Source: Bifidobacterium lemurum (lineage in GTDB: Bacteria; Actinomycetota; Actinomycetes; Actinomycetales; Bifidobacteriaceae). From it: 64,000 bases of DNA. The stretch is taken from NCBI RefSeq assembly GCF_014898175.1, contig NZ_CP062948.1:1054001-1118000 (forward strand), in the 5' to 3' direction. The first letter of the stretch is position 1; every line of letters starts with the position of its first letter. Made by a program: the position numbers and the translations under genes. Of the stretch, positions 16,742 to 26,254 are shown one piece after another. The notes below the pieces were generated by a model. It saw nothing but the letters and a program-made list of their open reading frames with translations, did not search any database and was not told the origin of the DNA.

Positions 16742-19700
16742 GTTCTTCCGTAGGACGCAATTCGTTGATCATGGCCAGCGGCACCGCGGCCTCGCGCGTG
16801 ACCGGCCAGCTCCGCACGATCCTGCTGGCGGCGGCCATGGGCACCACCGGTCTCGCCGCCAACGCCTACCAGGCCGGCACCATGATCCCGCAGGCGGTGT
16901 TCACGCTGATCTCGGGCGGCATCTTCAACGCCGTGCTGGTGCCCCAGATCGTGCGCACGTTGAAGGAGCGCGACGCCGAAGAACGACTGAACAAGCTCAT
17001 CACCCTGGCCATCACCCTGCTGCTGGGCATCACGCTGCTGATGGCCGTCGCCACCCCGCTGCTCACCAGACTGTACGTCAGCGGCGGCGAGGACATGCTG
17101 GCGCTGACCACGGCGTTCACCCTGTGGTGCATGCCGCAGATCTTCTTCTACGGCCTATACACGGTGCTGGGGCAGATTCTGGCCGCGAAAAACCATTTCG
17201 CCACCTACGCGTGGAGTTCGGTGGGCGCCAATGTGATCAGCTGCGCCGGATTCACCGCCTTCATCCTGCTGTTCGGCAAAGCCAACGAACAGCCGCTGGA
17301 TTTCTGGACCGCCGATAAGGTGACGATGACCGCGGGCGTATGGACGCTCGGCGTGGCCTTCCAAGCGCTGGTGCTGTTCATCCCCCTGCGCCGCGCCGGC
17401 ATCCGGTATCGTCCCAGTTGGGGCGTCCACGGCATCGGCCTGCGCGCTATGGGACCGGTCGCGGCATGGAGCTTCGCCATCGTGATCGTCGACCAGATCA
17501 CCACCATGGTGAACACACGCATCATGTCCAGCGCGCCGGCCGCGGCCCATGAGGCCACCGGCATCTCGCTGTACGACGTGGCCGGCAACGCCACCTACCA
17601 GAACGCCTTCACCATCTACATCCTGCCGTATTCGCTGATCGCCGTTTCGGTGAGCACGGCCGTGTTCCCGAAGATCTCGGCCGCGATCGCCGAGCGGCGT
17701 CTGGATTCGGCCAGGACCGACCTGAGCTATTCGCTGCGCAGTGTGGGCGTGCTGATGCTGTTCTTCACCACGGCCTTCGCTGTGATGCCGGCGCCGATCA
17801 CGCTGGTGCTGCTGCCCTCCATCAGCGTCAAGGAGGCGTTGCTGATCGCCTCGCCGTTGATGACGCTGGGGTTCGCGCTGCCCATCACCGGCGCGTTCAT
17901 CATCATCCAGCGCACGTTCTACGCCTTTGAGGACGGACGCTCGCCCTTCCTGTTCCAAACGCTGTATTCCGTCATCCAGCTGACGATCATCCTTCTCGCC
18001 ACCACCTTCGTCGACCCCACCCGATGGGTGTGGTGTTTCGCCCTTTCGGTGGTCATCTCCTATCTGATGGCCTTCCCGTTGCTGGTGATCCGTCTGCGCA
18101 AGCGTTTCGGAGGAACCATGGACGGCAGGCGCATCGCCATGACCTATGGCAAAGCGGCGCTTGCGGCGGCGGTCGCGATCGTGGCGGGACGTCTGGTCAG
18201 CGGTCCCGCGCAGTCGCTGCTGGGCGTCCGGCTGAACGCGGACGACGGCACCATGAACTGGTTTCAGGCCGTGGGGCTGTGCGTGCTGCTCACCATCGTG
18301 ATCACCGTGGCGTATGTGGGCGTGCTCTGGCTGACGCGTTCCGAGGAGCTGCTGGGCATCGTCGATATGGTGATGGGCAAGCTGGGCCGCCGCCGCGCGA
18401 CGGGTGACGTCGACGACACCGCCTCCGAGGCCGGCGAAGCCGCCCCCAACGACGATGCCCTCTCCACTGACGAGGCCGCCCCCACCGTTGTTCCCTCCAC
18501 CCCCGTTGTTCCCGCCGCCACCGATGGCGGGAACGGCGATGGAGACGCTACCCCCGATACGTCACATTCCGGCGATCTTCCGCCCCAAACGGCCAGTCCC
18601 ACGGCTAAAATGACACCAGCGATGCCGCAAGGGCCGGCAGAACATCACATAACGGAGTCGAAGAACACTATGAAACCGCAGCTGGGAGATACCATCATCG
18701 GCCGCTACACCCTGGTGTCGCTGTTACGCGACGAACCCGGTGTGCAGGCTTGGCGGGCGAACGACCGTATGCTGGCTCAGGATTGCCAGCTTTTCATCGT
18801 CACCGACGGCACCTCGTTGCAGGCCGTCAACACCATCGCGTCGGGCATGGCCGCGTTGCAGCACCGCCAATATGTGCGGGTGCTGCAGCTGCATCAGAAC
18901 ATCCAGTCGTCGCTGATCGTCACCAAACTGGACGAGGGCATCTCGTTAAGCGACTACATGCGGTTGGACCGCCAGCCGCTCAGCCATGCCGCCATCCGCT
19001 CCATTCTGGGCGAGCTGATACAGGCCGCGCGTCCGCTGGTCAGCGCCGGCGTGCCCGCGATCCGTCTGACCACCGATACGGTTCGTCTCACCTCCGCCGG
19101 CCTCCAGTTGGCCGACGCGCCGCTGGCGCCGATGATTGCGGATCCTTCCGCCGCTCTGACCGCGTCCGGCGAGGCTGATTCCTTCGATATGACCGTGACC
19201 AGCGCAACGGCCATCCACCAGATCGCCGCGCTGCTGGTGGCGATGCTGACGCGCACGCCCAGCGACCAGTGCACAGCGGAGATGGTGCGGGATCTTTCCT
19301 GGGATATTCCCGGTGAGTTCCGTTTGATCGTGCGCCGAGGCCTGTCCACGCAGGATATCGACGCCAACGAGTTGGCGATGGAGTCCTTCGCCGAGCTGGA
19401 TGCGCTGCTGGGCGAGTGGACCCCGTTGCATGAGCTGGACGAACGGGATATCGTGCTGCCGCTGAGCGATAGCGGATGCTCCATCCAGCAGGTGCCGCTG
19501 AAGCCCGTCGATCCGGAGTCCATTCATGAGCTTTCGGAGTCCATGATCAGCACGGAGCGTATGCCCGACCTCTCGATTGACACTATGTCAACCTCCTTCG
19601 GCGCCGCGGACTCCGACGATTCCAGGCCCGACGTACTGGCCAAGCCGAAGGCATTCGCCCAGAATCACGGTTTCAGCTCCTGGGACTTCACCCTTGGCAC

Positions 19701-20778
19701 CCAAGAGACCTCCGACGACTGGTATCCCGAGTTCAATGACAGCACCTCTCCGGCCACCGTAGCGGACGGCGCGCAACTGACCGTGCCCATCGCCATCGGA
19801 GGTATGGACGACACCGCGCTGATCACCCCCACCTCGGCGGTCGAGTCCACCAGCCGAATCCCCGTGATCGGCGAGGACGGACAGCCCAAGCCGATGGTGC
19901 CGATGTCCACGGCCCAGCTGGAATTGGAGGAGGAACAGCGTCGCAGCCAAGCGGCGATCGCCACCCCCACGCCGCCGAGCTTCACTCCGACCCAGCAGCC
20001 GGAACAGCCCGATACGCCGGATGACGAACCGCTTGCCGACGAGCGCCTGTTCGGCCGTCTCACCACCAAACTGGTGGTGGTGATCGTGTGTGCGGTGCTG
20101 ATCATCGCCGCCGCCTTCCTGGCCGTGCGAGCCCTGCAACCCGAGCCGAACACCGGTGGCATCGTCGACGACACCTCCGACAGCAGCAGCTCCAACTGGC
20201 CAGAAATGGACCTCGAAAAGGTTCCCTTCGGTGACAGCAGCACCTCGCAGGGCGATGGCGATACCGCCGACTCGAGCGATACCGGCGATCAGACATCGAA
20301 TAGCGCGGACGACTCCGACGGAGCCGACGACGCGAACGCCGATACGGACGCGGATACGGACTCAGACCAGGACGGCACGACCGGGTCCACCACGCCGATC
20401 ACCGCCGACCGAGAGGTGGGCGCCGTGCCGCAACCGCGCCACGAGAACAATACGGCCTTCACCATCAGCAGCCAGGAATTCCTGACCAATCCCGCCGGCC
20501 AGCAGGGCTTCGCATTCCATATGCACCTTGACCAGCCGCAGGACACCTACCGTATGACGATCACCATCCGCTCCTCGGGCGGCAGGGGATATATCATCGC
20601 CAACAGCGACTCGGATCCCACCCAAGGCGAGCAGGTTGCCGATTTCACCTTCGCGGAGGGCGGCACCACCGAGGTTCGATTCACCAAGGTGGTGAACACG
20701 CAGGATCTGCTGCTGTGGGTGCCAATGGACAGCCTGCCTGACAACCAGCTCTACATCGAGCGCGTGGAGGTTTTCTAA
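16738..20778 (+). CDS. murJ: Lipid II flippase MurJ fused to pseudokinase and extracellular domain
   Basis: This 1346-residue protein joins three parts. Residues 1-560 are a MurJ/MviN flippase with many spans (start SVGRNSLIMASGTAASRVTGQLR). After an acidic, Pro/Thr-rich linker, residues 645-900 look like a protein kinase (DTIIGRYTLVSLLRDEPGVQAW) but lack the HRD and DFG motifs, so they form a pseudokinase. A span (KLVVVIVCAVLIIAAAFLAV, about 1120) then leads to an acidic linker and an extracellular beta-sandwich (about 1240-1346). Mycobacterial MviN has the same plan, where the phosphorylated pseudokinase recruits an FHA protein. ATG 16738 overlaps the previous stop; an in-frame ATG at 18670 marks the pseudokinase start. 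Confidence 0.92.
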   Translation: MSSSVGRNSLIMASGTAASRVTGQLRTILLAAAMGTTGLAANAYQAGTMIPQAVFTLISGGIFNAVLVPQIVRTLKERDAEERLNKLITLAITLLLGITLLMAVATPLLTRLYVSGGEDMLALTTAFTLWCMPQIFFYGLYTVLGQILAAKNHFATYAWSSVGANVISCAGFTAFILLFGKANEQPLDFWTADKVTMTAGVWTLGVAFQALVLFIPLRRAGIRYRPSWGVHGIGLRAMGPVAAWSFAIVIVDQITTMVNTRIMSSAPAAAHEATGISLYDVAGNATYQNAFTIYILPYSLIAVSVSTAVFPKISAAIAERRLDSARTDLSYSLRSVGVLMLFFTTAFAVMPAPITLVLLPSISVKEALLIASPLMTLGFALPITGAFIIIQRTFYAFEDGRSPFLFQTLYSVIQLTIILLATTFVDPTRWVWCFALSVVISYLMAFPLLVIRLRKRFGGTMDGRRIAMTYGKAALAAAVAIVAGRLVSGPAQSLLGVRLNADDGTMNWFQAVGLCVLLTIVITVAYVGVLWLTRSEELLGIVDMVMGKLGRRRATGDVDDTASEAGEAAPNDDALSTDEAAPTVVPSTPVVPAATDGGNGDGDATPDTSHSGDLPPQTASPTAKMTPAMPQGPAEHHITESKNTMKPQLGDTIIGRYTLVSLLRDEPGVQAWRANDRMLAQDCQLFIVTDGTSLQAVNTIASGMAALQHRQYVRVLQLHQNIQSSLIVTKLDEGISLSDYMRLDRQPLSHAAIRSILGELIQAARPLVSAGVPAIRLTTDTVRLTSAGLQLADAPLAPMIADPSAALTASGEADSFDMTVTSATAIHQIAALLVAMLTRTPSDQCTAEMVRDLSWDIPGEFRLIVRRGLSTQDIDANELAMESFAELDALLGEWTPLHELDERDIVLPLSDSGCSIQQVPLKPVDPESIHELSESMISTERMPDLSIDTMSTSFGAADSDDSRPDVLAKPKAFAQNHGFSSWDFTLGTQETSDDWYPEFNDSTSPATVADGAQLTVPIAIGGMDDTALITPTSAVESTSRIPVIGEDGQPKPMVPMSTAQLELEEEQRRSQAAIATPTPPSFTPTQQPEQPDTPDDEPLADERLFGRLTTKLVVVIVCAVLIIAAAFLAVRALQPEPNTGGIVDDTSDSSSSNWPEMDLEKVPFGDSSTSQGDGDTADSSDTGDQTSNSADDSDGADDANADTDADTDSDQDGTTGSTTPITADREVGAVPQPRHENNTAFTISSQEFLTNPAGQQGFAFHMHLDQPQDTYRMTITIRSSGGRGYIIANSDSDPTQGEQVADFTFAEGGTTEVRFTKVVNTQDLLLWVPMDSLPDNQLYIERVEVF

Positions 20779-20809
20779 TCACCTCCTGCACCTCGTTGCC
20801 TCTTACGAT

Positions 20810-20844
20810 GGAGCCCGCCTTGGAATGCAAGGCGGGCTCCTTTT
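20810..20844 (+). terminator. Intrinsic terminator after murJ
   Basis: A perfect 13-bp stem, GGAGCCCGCCTTG with CAAGGCGGGCTCC, encloses 5 bases and is followed by TTTT. It lies between the convergent murJ and parB genes; on the minus strand the stem is followed by only a short T-poor stretch, so it mainly serves murJ. Confidence 0.9.
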
Positions 20845-20865
20845 AAAATTGAGACGATGGGAGGA

Positions 20866-22263
20866 CTACACCCACTGGGAATCGGTGGAGGCGGCGGCTT
20901 CGTTTCCTGGAACGAGGAGCGCGAGGATGCGGTCCATATCCTCCGGGGATGAGAACACGATTTCGATGCGGCCATGCTTGGCGGTGCCTTTGATGGCCAC
21001 TTTGGTGTCGAAGTGATTCTCCAGGCTTTGCTGGATGGGTGATCCGGCCCAAGGATTGTTCTTATTGGTTTTCGCCTTCTTGGGCTGCTCCCCCGCCGCC
21101 ACCTTCATGGCCACGATCTCTTCGGTGCTGCGCACCGACAGTCCTTCGGCGATGATGCGTGTGGCGAGCTTATCCATCTCCTCTACATCAGTCAATCCCA
21201 GCAGCGCACGCGCGTGACCGGCGCTGAGCACCCCGGCAGCGACCTTCTTCTGCACCAACACCGGCAGATTCAGCAGACGCAACGTATTGGCGATCTGCGG
21301 ACGGGATTTGGACACCGACTTCGACAGCTGAGCCTGCGTCAAACCGAATTCGTCGATCATCTGCTGGTATGCCGCGGCCTCTTCCAAAGGATTGAGCGCC
21401 ACACGATGCAGGTTCTCCAGCAAAGCGTCGCGAAGCATATCGTCATCGGCGGTGGTTTTCACGATGGCCGGAATGGTCTCCAAACCCGCCAGCTGCGACG
21501 CCCTCCAACGACGTTCGCCCATAATCAGCTCGTAAGGGCTGTCCATCTTCCCAGCGAAAGGATTGCCGTCGGATTCGGTTTCCCGATCGCCGGATTCCGG
21601 CACGGAGGCGACCTGTTCGGCCGGACGGCGACGCACCACAATGGGTTGCAGCACGCCGACTTCGGTGATCGATGCGGCAAGCTCGTTCAAATCGTCCTCA
21701 TCGAACACCGTTCGTGGCTGGTGAGCGTTGGGGCCGATGTCGGTGAGACGCAATTCCGCCAGATAACCACCTTCGACGGGCTTCAGCTCAGGCTCGGAGG
21801 CATCTTTTTCGGCCGCATCCTGTGTTGATGTTTCACGTGAAACATCACTGACGGATGGTTTTTCGTTGGCAGCGGAGGCCTTTTTCGTGGACCGCTTGGT
21901 GGATTTCGCACCGGATTTGGATGCCGATGATTCGGTTTCTCCATCAGCCGCGGCCGTGCTCGACGCGGCTGTGGTACCGAAGAACAGATCACTGGGATGA
22001 GCCATCTCATCGAGTGCCGGCATCGCGGCGCGTTTGGATCGCGCGGCTTTGACGGATGTCGACTCTTTGGAATCCGTCTGCGCAGATGATTCCGGTTGTT
22101 CGACCGCCTTCTTCACGGCAGGTTCGGCGACCACTGGCTCAGCCACGCTCGACTCGGACTTGATCGTCTCGATCGGCGCCGCCGTGGCGTTCGGCGGATT
22201 CTCTCCGGGCAATGCCGGGAACAGCGCGCCAAGTCCTTTACCAAGTCGGGATTTCGAAGTCAT
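20866..22263 (-). CDS. parB: Chromosome partition protein ParB
   Basis: ParB binds parS sites, spreads as a CTP-dependent clamp and, with ParA and SMC, segregates the origin. The 465-residue protein has a long Ala/Ser/Glu-rich N-terminus (about 1-165), then LTDIGPNAHQPRTVFDED, the CTP-binding box GERRWRAS, and a helix-turn-helix (LTQAQLSKSVSKSRPQIANTLRL). The N-terminal extension is longer than in most ParBs and carries a perfect parS site in its own coding DNA (21829-21844). Its ATG overlaps the parA stop. Confidence 0.97.
   Translation of the reverse strand: MTSKSRLGKGLGALFPALPGENPPNATAAPIETIKSESSVAEPVVAEPAVKKAVEQPESSAQTDSKESTSVKAARSKRAAMPALDEMAHPSDLFFGTTAASSTAAADGETESSASKSGAKSTKRSTKKASAANEKPSVSDVSRETSTQDAAEKDASEPELKPVEGGYLAELRLTDIGPNAHQPRTVFDEDDLNELAASITEVGVLQPIVVRRRPAEQVASVPESGDRETESDGNPFAGKMDSPYELIMGERRWRASQLAGLETIPAIVKTTADDDMLRDALLENLHRVALNPLEEAAAYQQMIDEFGLTQAQLSKSVSKSRPQIANTLRLLNLPVLVQKKVAAGVLSAGHARALLGLTDVEEMDKLATRIIAEGLSVRSTEEIVAMKVAAGEQPKKAKTNKNNPWAGSPIQQSLENHFDTKVAIKGTAKHGRIEIVFSSPEDMDRILALLVPGNEAAASTDSQWV
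21829..21844. promoter_or_regulatory. parS site (perfect) inside parB
   Basis: The exact 16-bp palindrome TGTTTCACGTGAAACA lies within parB. It is the consensus ParB binding site. Confidence 0.95.
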
Positions 22264-23234
22264 GCGTTATTCCTCCTCGCATCAATCGCCTCCAAAACGC
22301 TCGGGGAACGACGTGCAATTTCCAATGCCGCCTCACCATAGGAGATGGCACCCATACCTTTGGGATCGTAGGTCACCACGCTCTGCGAGAAGCTCGGCGC
22401 TTCGGATATCTTCACCGTCCTGGGTATCGTCGCATCAAGCACGATGCTGGGATAATGGCCCTTCACCTCGGCGAATACCTCGCGGCTGAGCAAGGTACGC
22501 TTATCGAACATGGTGATCAGCATGGTGGATACCAGCAGGACGGGATTGAAATGCTGCTGCACCAGGCCGATGGTATTGATCAGCTGCCCCAACCCCTCCA
22601 AGGCATAGTATTCCGCTTGGATGGGAATCATCATCTCGGTGACCGCGCACATGGCGTTGATCACCAGCAGACCTAAACTGGGCGGGCAGTCGATGAACAC
22701 ATAGTCGTAATGCGTATCGGTGGCGTCAAGATAGACGTCCAAAGCCTCTTTGAGCAGTGTGTTGCGGTTCGGCAGATCGGCCACTTCCAATTCCGCGCCG
22801 CTTAGATCGATGGAGGCGGGCACCACATCCAAAGCGGGAAGCTGTGGACAGGTGGTCACCACATCCGCCATGGGAAGACGGCCTTCCAACACCTCATATA
22901 CCGACGGATTTCCGGAGGCATGGTCGATGCCCAACGCCGTGGAGGCGTTGCCCTGCGGATCCATGTCGATCACCAGCACGCGCGCGCCGTTGTCGGCAAG
23001 AGCGGCGGCGACGTTCACCGTTGATGTGGTTTTTCCCACTCCGCCTTTCTGATTGGCGACGGCGATGCGACGGGTGCGGGCCGGACGTGGGAACTTGGTA
23101 TGCTTCAGCGCGGCATAGCGAGAGGACTCCTCGGCCATCTGCATGCCCACCGACGACGAGTCGCTGTCGAAGATACGCTGCAACGTATCCGACGCTGATT
23201 CCATCGGCTTCGACGTATCATGCGAGCCAGTCAT
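22260..23234 (-). CDS. parA: Chromosome partition ATPase ParA (Soj)
   Basis: ParA is a Walker-type ATPase whose nucleoid gradient pulls ParB-bound origins apart. The 324-residue protein has a roughly 55-residue N-terminal extension, then the deviant Walker A KGGVGKTTSTVN, a Walker A' region VIDMDPQGNASTALG, and the conserved DCPPSLGLL. It is the first gene of the parAB pair and overlaps parB by 4 bases. A string of DnaA boxes lies directly upstream, so initiation and partition genes share this control region. Confidence 0.97.
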   Translation of the reverse strand: MTGSHDTSKPMESASDTLQRIFDSDSSSVGMQMAEESSRYAALKHTKFPRPARTRRIAVANQKGGVGKTTSTVNVAAALADNGARVLVIDMDPQGNASTALGIDHASGNPSVYEVLEGRLPMADVVTTCPQLPALDVVPASIDLSGAELEVADLPNRNTLLKEALDVYLDATDTHYDYVFIDCPPSLGLLVINAMCAVTEMMIPIQAEYYALEGLGQLINTIGLVQQHFNPVLLVSTMLITMFDKRTLLSREVFAEVKGHYPSIVLDATIPRTVKISEAPSFSQSVVTYDPKGMGAISYGEAALEIARRSPSVLEAIDARRNNA

Positions 23235-23473
23235 CGTACCTCCTTGACCATGGGACTTGTTCCAGTGTTCCTATGCGTATGGACATGCACGTCCATTATC
23301 CACAGTTATCCACATGAATGTGGATAACTGTGGATAACTATGCTTATAAGCGTGGAAATCCTGAACTAGCCCCTCTTACAATCGTTGATTTTTCAATGTT
23401 TTTTGCTCGGTGGACAACACTGTGCAAAATTGTGGATAAGTTTTTTCAGTGTGATGAAATGTGGATAACTCGC
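23235..23473. other. oriC-associated DnaA-box region I (parA-rsmG)
   Basis: This AT-rich gap holds six exact DnaA boxes, at 23296, 23306, 23319, 23329, 23431 and 23460. The first four form a perfect palindrome: two TTATCCACA copies one base apart, 4 bases (TGAA), then two TGTGGATAA copies one base apart. A one-mismatch box (TTGTCCACA, 23481) lies in rsmG. The region probably contributes to origin function or titrates DnaA, and it also contains the parA promoter. Confidence 0.85.
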
Positions 23474-24139
23474 TCATCGCTTGTCCACAAGCACCACATG
23501 CGTGGGCTCCAATCCATCCCCGACCGGCGCTTCCACAACCCTGGGACGCAGACCTCCATAGCGTGCAATCTCCTGCGAGGCTTTGGTGAGTTCCGCTTGG
23601 GCCGAGCGCCCCTTCAACGCCACCAAACGTCCGAGCGGTTTCAACAGCGGCAATGTCCATCCGGAAAGTTTCGTCATCGGCGCCACCGCACGGCAGGTCA
23701 CCACATCAAAAGGACGGGCGCGATGCTTGCGGATGTCGGCGATCACCTCTTCGGAACGGGCGCGCACCACGGTCACATTTCGCAGCCCACATTCTTCCAC
23801 GCATTCCTTCAGCCATTCCACGCGCCGTTCCATAGGTTCGACCAGCGTGAATCCGCATTCGGGAAGACAAGCGGCGGCGACGATGCCGGGGAATCCACCA
23901 CCACTGCCGATATCGGCCACCGTGGCATTGGATCGACCGGCGGTTGTTTCACGTATGAACGGCACGATGGCGGCCGAATTAAGAATATGCCGCTCCCAGA
24001 GAATATCGACATCCCTGGGGCCGATCAGCCCTCGCGGTTCACCTTCGTTGGTAAGTTTCACGTGAAACATCTTCATCGCAGGCAGCGCTTCACCCAACAC
24101 CTCCTCAAGTATCGGCGAAGCATCAAGTTGATCGGTCAT
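23474..24139 (-). CDS. rsmG: 16S rRNA (guanine527-N7)-methyltransferase RsmG
   Basis: RsmG methylates G527 of 16S rRNA, the site whose loss gives low-level streptomycin resistance. The 221-residue protein has the SAM-binding motif [13 protein letters not shown], then [12 protein letters not shown] and the family motif [10 protein letters not shown] chose ATG 24139 (7 bases after GGAAGGGG) over the ATG at 24163, which has no good ribosome site. A near-perfect parS site lies inside the gene at 24054. The order parA-rsmG-jag is standard near bacterial origins. Confidence 0.95.
   Translation of the reverse strand: MTDQLDASPILEEVLGEALPAMKMFHVKLTNEGEPRGLIGPRDVDILWERHILNSAAIVPFIRETTAGRSNATVADIGSGGGFPGIVAAACLPECGFTLVEPMERRVEWLKECVEECGLRNVTVVRARSEEVIADIRKHRARPFDVVTCRAVAPMTKLSGWTLPLLKPLGRLVALKGRSAQAELTKASQEIARYGGLRPRVVEAPVGDGLEPTHVVLVDKR
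24054..24069. promoter_or_regulatory. parS site (one mismatch) inside rsmG
   Basis: AGTTTCACGTGAAACA differs from the consensus TGTTTCACGTGAAACA only at the first base. Confidence 0.85.
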
Positions 24140-24188
24140 GGATCCCCTTCCGATATTCAGCAAAAGAGGGAGTCAGCGACTCCCTCGA

Positions 24189-24204
24189 TGTTTCACGTGA
24201 AACC
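24189..24204. promoter_or_regulatory. parS site (one mismatch) between rsmG and jag
   Basis: TGTTTCACGTGAAACC differs from the consensus only at the last base. It lies just past the jag stop codon. Confidence 0.85.
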
Positions 24205-24206
24205 TC

Positions 24207-24764
24207 TTACTCGTCGATCGAATCCTCAATCGATTCGTCGACGATGTCATCGGCCACTCCGGAGGAGTCAGCGGAATTCTTGAGGTATACGGTGACATAG
24301 CGACGCGGTTCTTCACCGTGGGAACGGGACTTCAATCCCTCATCACGCACCACATCATGCACGACCTTACGCTCGAAGGAATTCATCGGCTTCAGGTCCA
24401 CCGGCTCCCCCGTCTCCCTCACTTCATCGATGGCATCCAACGCGATGTCACGCAGACGCTGGCGCTTGCGCTTCAGAAAACCGTCAACGTCCACGATCAA
24501 ATGCGACCGTTCGCCGGTTTTCTGCTGCACGGCAAGGCGGGTGAGTTGCTGCAGCGCATCGACCACTTCGCCGTTGCTGCCGATCAGATGCTTGATGTCG
24601 GTATCGTCATCGGCGACGATCTGCACCATCGGACGTCCGTTGCGCACGCCCATCTCAATGTCGCCTTCGTAATCGGCGATATCAAGCAAGCCCTCCAAAT
24701 AATCCGCGGCGATATCAGCTTCGTCGTTGAGCTGATCGATCGTCCTCTCATCATCTTGAGCCAT
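24207..24764 (-). CDS. jag: RNA-binding KH/R3H protein Jag (KhpB)
   Basis: This 185-residue cytoplasmic protein has a KH-like domain with IKHLIGSNGEVVDALQQL (about residues 58-75). An R3H domain follows with FERKVVHDVV and the Arg/His part of GLKSRSHGEEPRRYVTV. The N-terminal Jag domain is shortened, as is common in actinobacteria, and an acidic tail follows. KhpB proteins bind RNA and affect cell division and elongation in Gram-positives. It lies downstream of yidC, the usual arrangement, and its ATG has AAAGGAG upstream. Confidence 0.93.
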   Translation of the reverse strand: MAQDDERTIDQLNDEADIAADYLEGLLDIADYEGDIEMGVRNGRPMVQIVADDDTDIKHLIGSNGEVVDALQQLTRLAVQQKTGERSHLIVDVDGFLKRKRQRLRDIALDAIDEVRETGEPVDLKPMNSFERKVVHDVVRDEGLKSRSHGEEPRRYVTVYLKNSADSSGVADDIVDESIEDSIDE

Positions 24765-24855
24765 ATCAATACTCCTTTATGCGGCGGTCAAGTCCATAGC
24801 ATTTCAGTCTAGTCGTGTTCCGGGTCGACAATGCCGACCGTTGTGGAACACATGG

Positions 24856-24871
24856 TGTTTCACGTGAAACA
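24856..24871. promoter_or_regulatory. parS site (perfect) between jag and yidC
   Basis: This is an exact TGTTTCACGTGAAACA in the 171-base gap between jag and yidC. It is the only perfect site outside a coding region in this window. Confidence 0.95.
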
Positions 24872-24935
24872 CCATCGCGATCGATGTTCAGTTATATAGT
24901 CATGGCCGCCGAAGATTTCGGCGGCCATATCACAG

Positions 24936-25940
24936 TCATTTCTTCTTGCGCTTGCGCTGGGGCTGCTGACGCTGATAGCCCTGGGTCTGCTTGCGCTCAG
25001 CCTCTTCCTTGGCTTTGATCAGCGCTTCCTCTTCGAGCGAGGGCTGACCGGTGCGGGCGCGCTTCTCGTTTTCGCGCTTGTGGTCGCGCACCTTCTTTGC
25101 TTCCGCGGCCGGCGAGCCGGGAGTCGGGAAGGCGTAGACCTGCCACATGGAGCGCAGCAAGTTGCAGATGTTGTTGGTCAGCCAGTAGACCAACACGGCG
25201 AACGGCATGACGATACCGGAGAAGATGTACATCACGGGGAACACCCACAGCATCATCTTCTGCATGGTCTCGGCCTGCTTATTGCCGGCGTTCGGCGCCA
25301 TATTGCGCTTCATGTTGTTGTACTGCATGAACCACATGCAGGCGCACATGAGGAACACGAAGATGCCGATGATGATCTTGCCATGCACGGCGGAGCTGTT
25401 GAAGGTGTCGGTGACATTCACGCCGAACACAGTGGTCTGCGAGAACTGCTGCGCCGTCTCGACGTCGAAGGCGCCCAATGTGTCACGCTTGCCTTGGGCG
25501 ATATAGGGAATGGCCGAAAGCGTGTAGAACATACACATGAACACAGGCCCCTGCACCAGCATCGGCAGACACGAGCCGGCCGGATTGGCGTTGTTGTCCT
25601 GATAGAGCTTCATCATCTCGCGGCTCATGGCCTCTTTGCTGGCCTGATCCGTCTTGCCTTTGTACTTGTTCTGAATGCGCTGCATCTTCGGCTGGATCGC
25701 CTGCATATTGCGCATCGACAACATCTGCTTGTAGTAGATGGGGAAGATGCAGGCGTGCACCACCAGCACCAGGAAGATGATCGACAGCACCCACGAGAAG
25801 CCAACCGGATTCATGCCGATGGCCACCAGCAGATTATGGAAGATATCCATAATCTGGGTCATCAGCCACTCGACCGGCGTCAGAATCTTGTACAGCCAGC
25901 CCCAAAAGCCGCTATCCAGAAGGAATTGATCTGTATTCAT
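24936..25940 (-). CDS. yidC: Membrane protein insertase YidC
   Basis: YidC inserts and folds membrane proteins, alone or with SecYEG. The 334-residue protein is the short Gram-positive type. An N-terminal span is followed by the amphipathic charged segment (MQRIQNKYKGKTDQASKEAMSREMMKLYQ), and later spans include AGSCLPMLVQGPVFMCMFYTL. The C-terminal tail is basic (KRKKK), which can contact the ribosome. No lipobox is evident. The gene lies 11 bases after yidD in the rpmH-rnpA-yidD-yidC-jag-rsmG cluster. Confidence 0.96.
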   Translation of the reverse strand: MNTDQFLLDSGFWGWLYKILTPVEWLMTQIMDIFHNLLVAIGMNPVGFSWVLSIIFLVLVVHACIFPIYYKQMLSMRNMQAIQPKMQRIQNKYKGKTDQASKEAMSREMMKLYQDNNANPAGSCLPMLVQGPVFMCMFYTLSAIPYIAQGKRDTLGAFDVETAQQFSQTTVFGVNVTDTFNSSAVHGKIIIGIFVFLMCACMWFMQYNNMKRNMAPNAGNKQAETMQKMMLWVFPVMYIFSGIVMPFAVLVYWLTNNICNLLRSMWQVYAFPTPGSPAAEAKKVRDHKRENEKRARTGQPSLEEEALIKAKEEAERKQTQGYQRQQPQRKRKKK

Positions 25941-25951
25941 GATGGAATCCT

Positions 25952-26254
25952 CTACTTATCAACCGGCAACGGCGCCAATCGTGGCTCTTCGTGGGCTTTC
26001 GACCAACGGAAACGGTACAACACGGAATATCGTTGGGGAACATCGTCAATGCCACCTCGGCTCCACGGCCTGCATCGCAACACGCGCATCACCGCCAACA
26101 CGCCGCCTCGCCATGCGCCGTAACGTCGCAACGCTTCGATCGCGTAATTGGAGCAACTGGGGTAATACCGACAACAGGGCATGGCACGGTTGGCCGACCA
26201 GTGGCGCTGATACCAACGCACCGCCCGAATCAACCGCTCCGCCGTCGCACTCAT
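25952..26254 (-). CDS. yidD: Membrane protein insertion efficiency factor YidD
   Basis: This 100-residue basic protein has the family signature [17 protein letters not shown] followed by [14 protein letters not shown]. YidD is thought to help YidC-dependent insertion at the membrane. The start codon overlaps the rnpA stop (ATGA), indicating translational coupling. Confidence 0.95.
   Translation of the reverse strand: MSATAERLIRAVRWYQRHWSANRAMPCCRYYPSCSNYAIEALRRYGAWRGGVLAVMRVLRCRPWSRGGIDDVPQRYSVLYRFRWSKAHEEPRLAPLPVDK

Noticed and set aside
18670..20778. A separate kinase-like gene after murJ
   Set aside because: The frame is continuous from the flippase, the linker is in frame, and the fusion is a known actinobacterial arrangement.
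23944..23960. A fifth parS site (TTGTTTCACGTATGAAC)
   Set aside because: Only the left half matches; the right half is interrupted.
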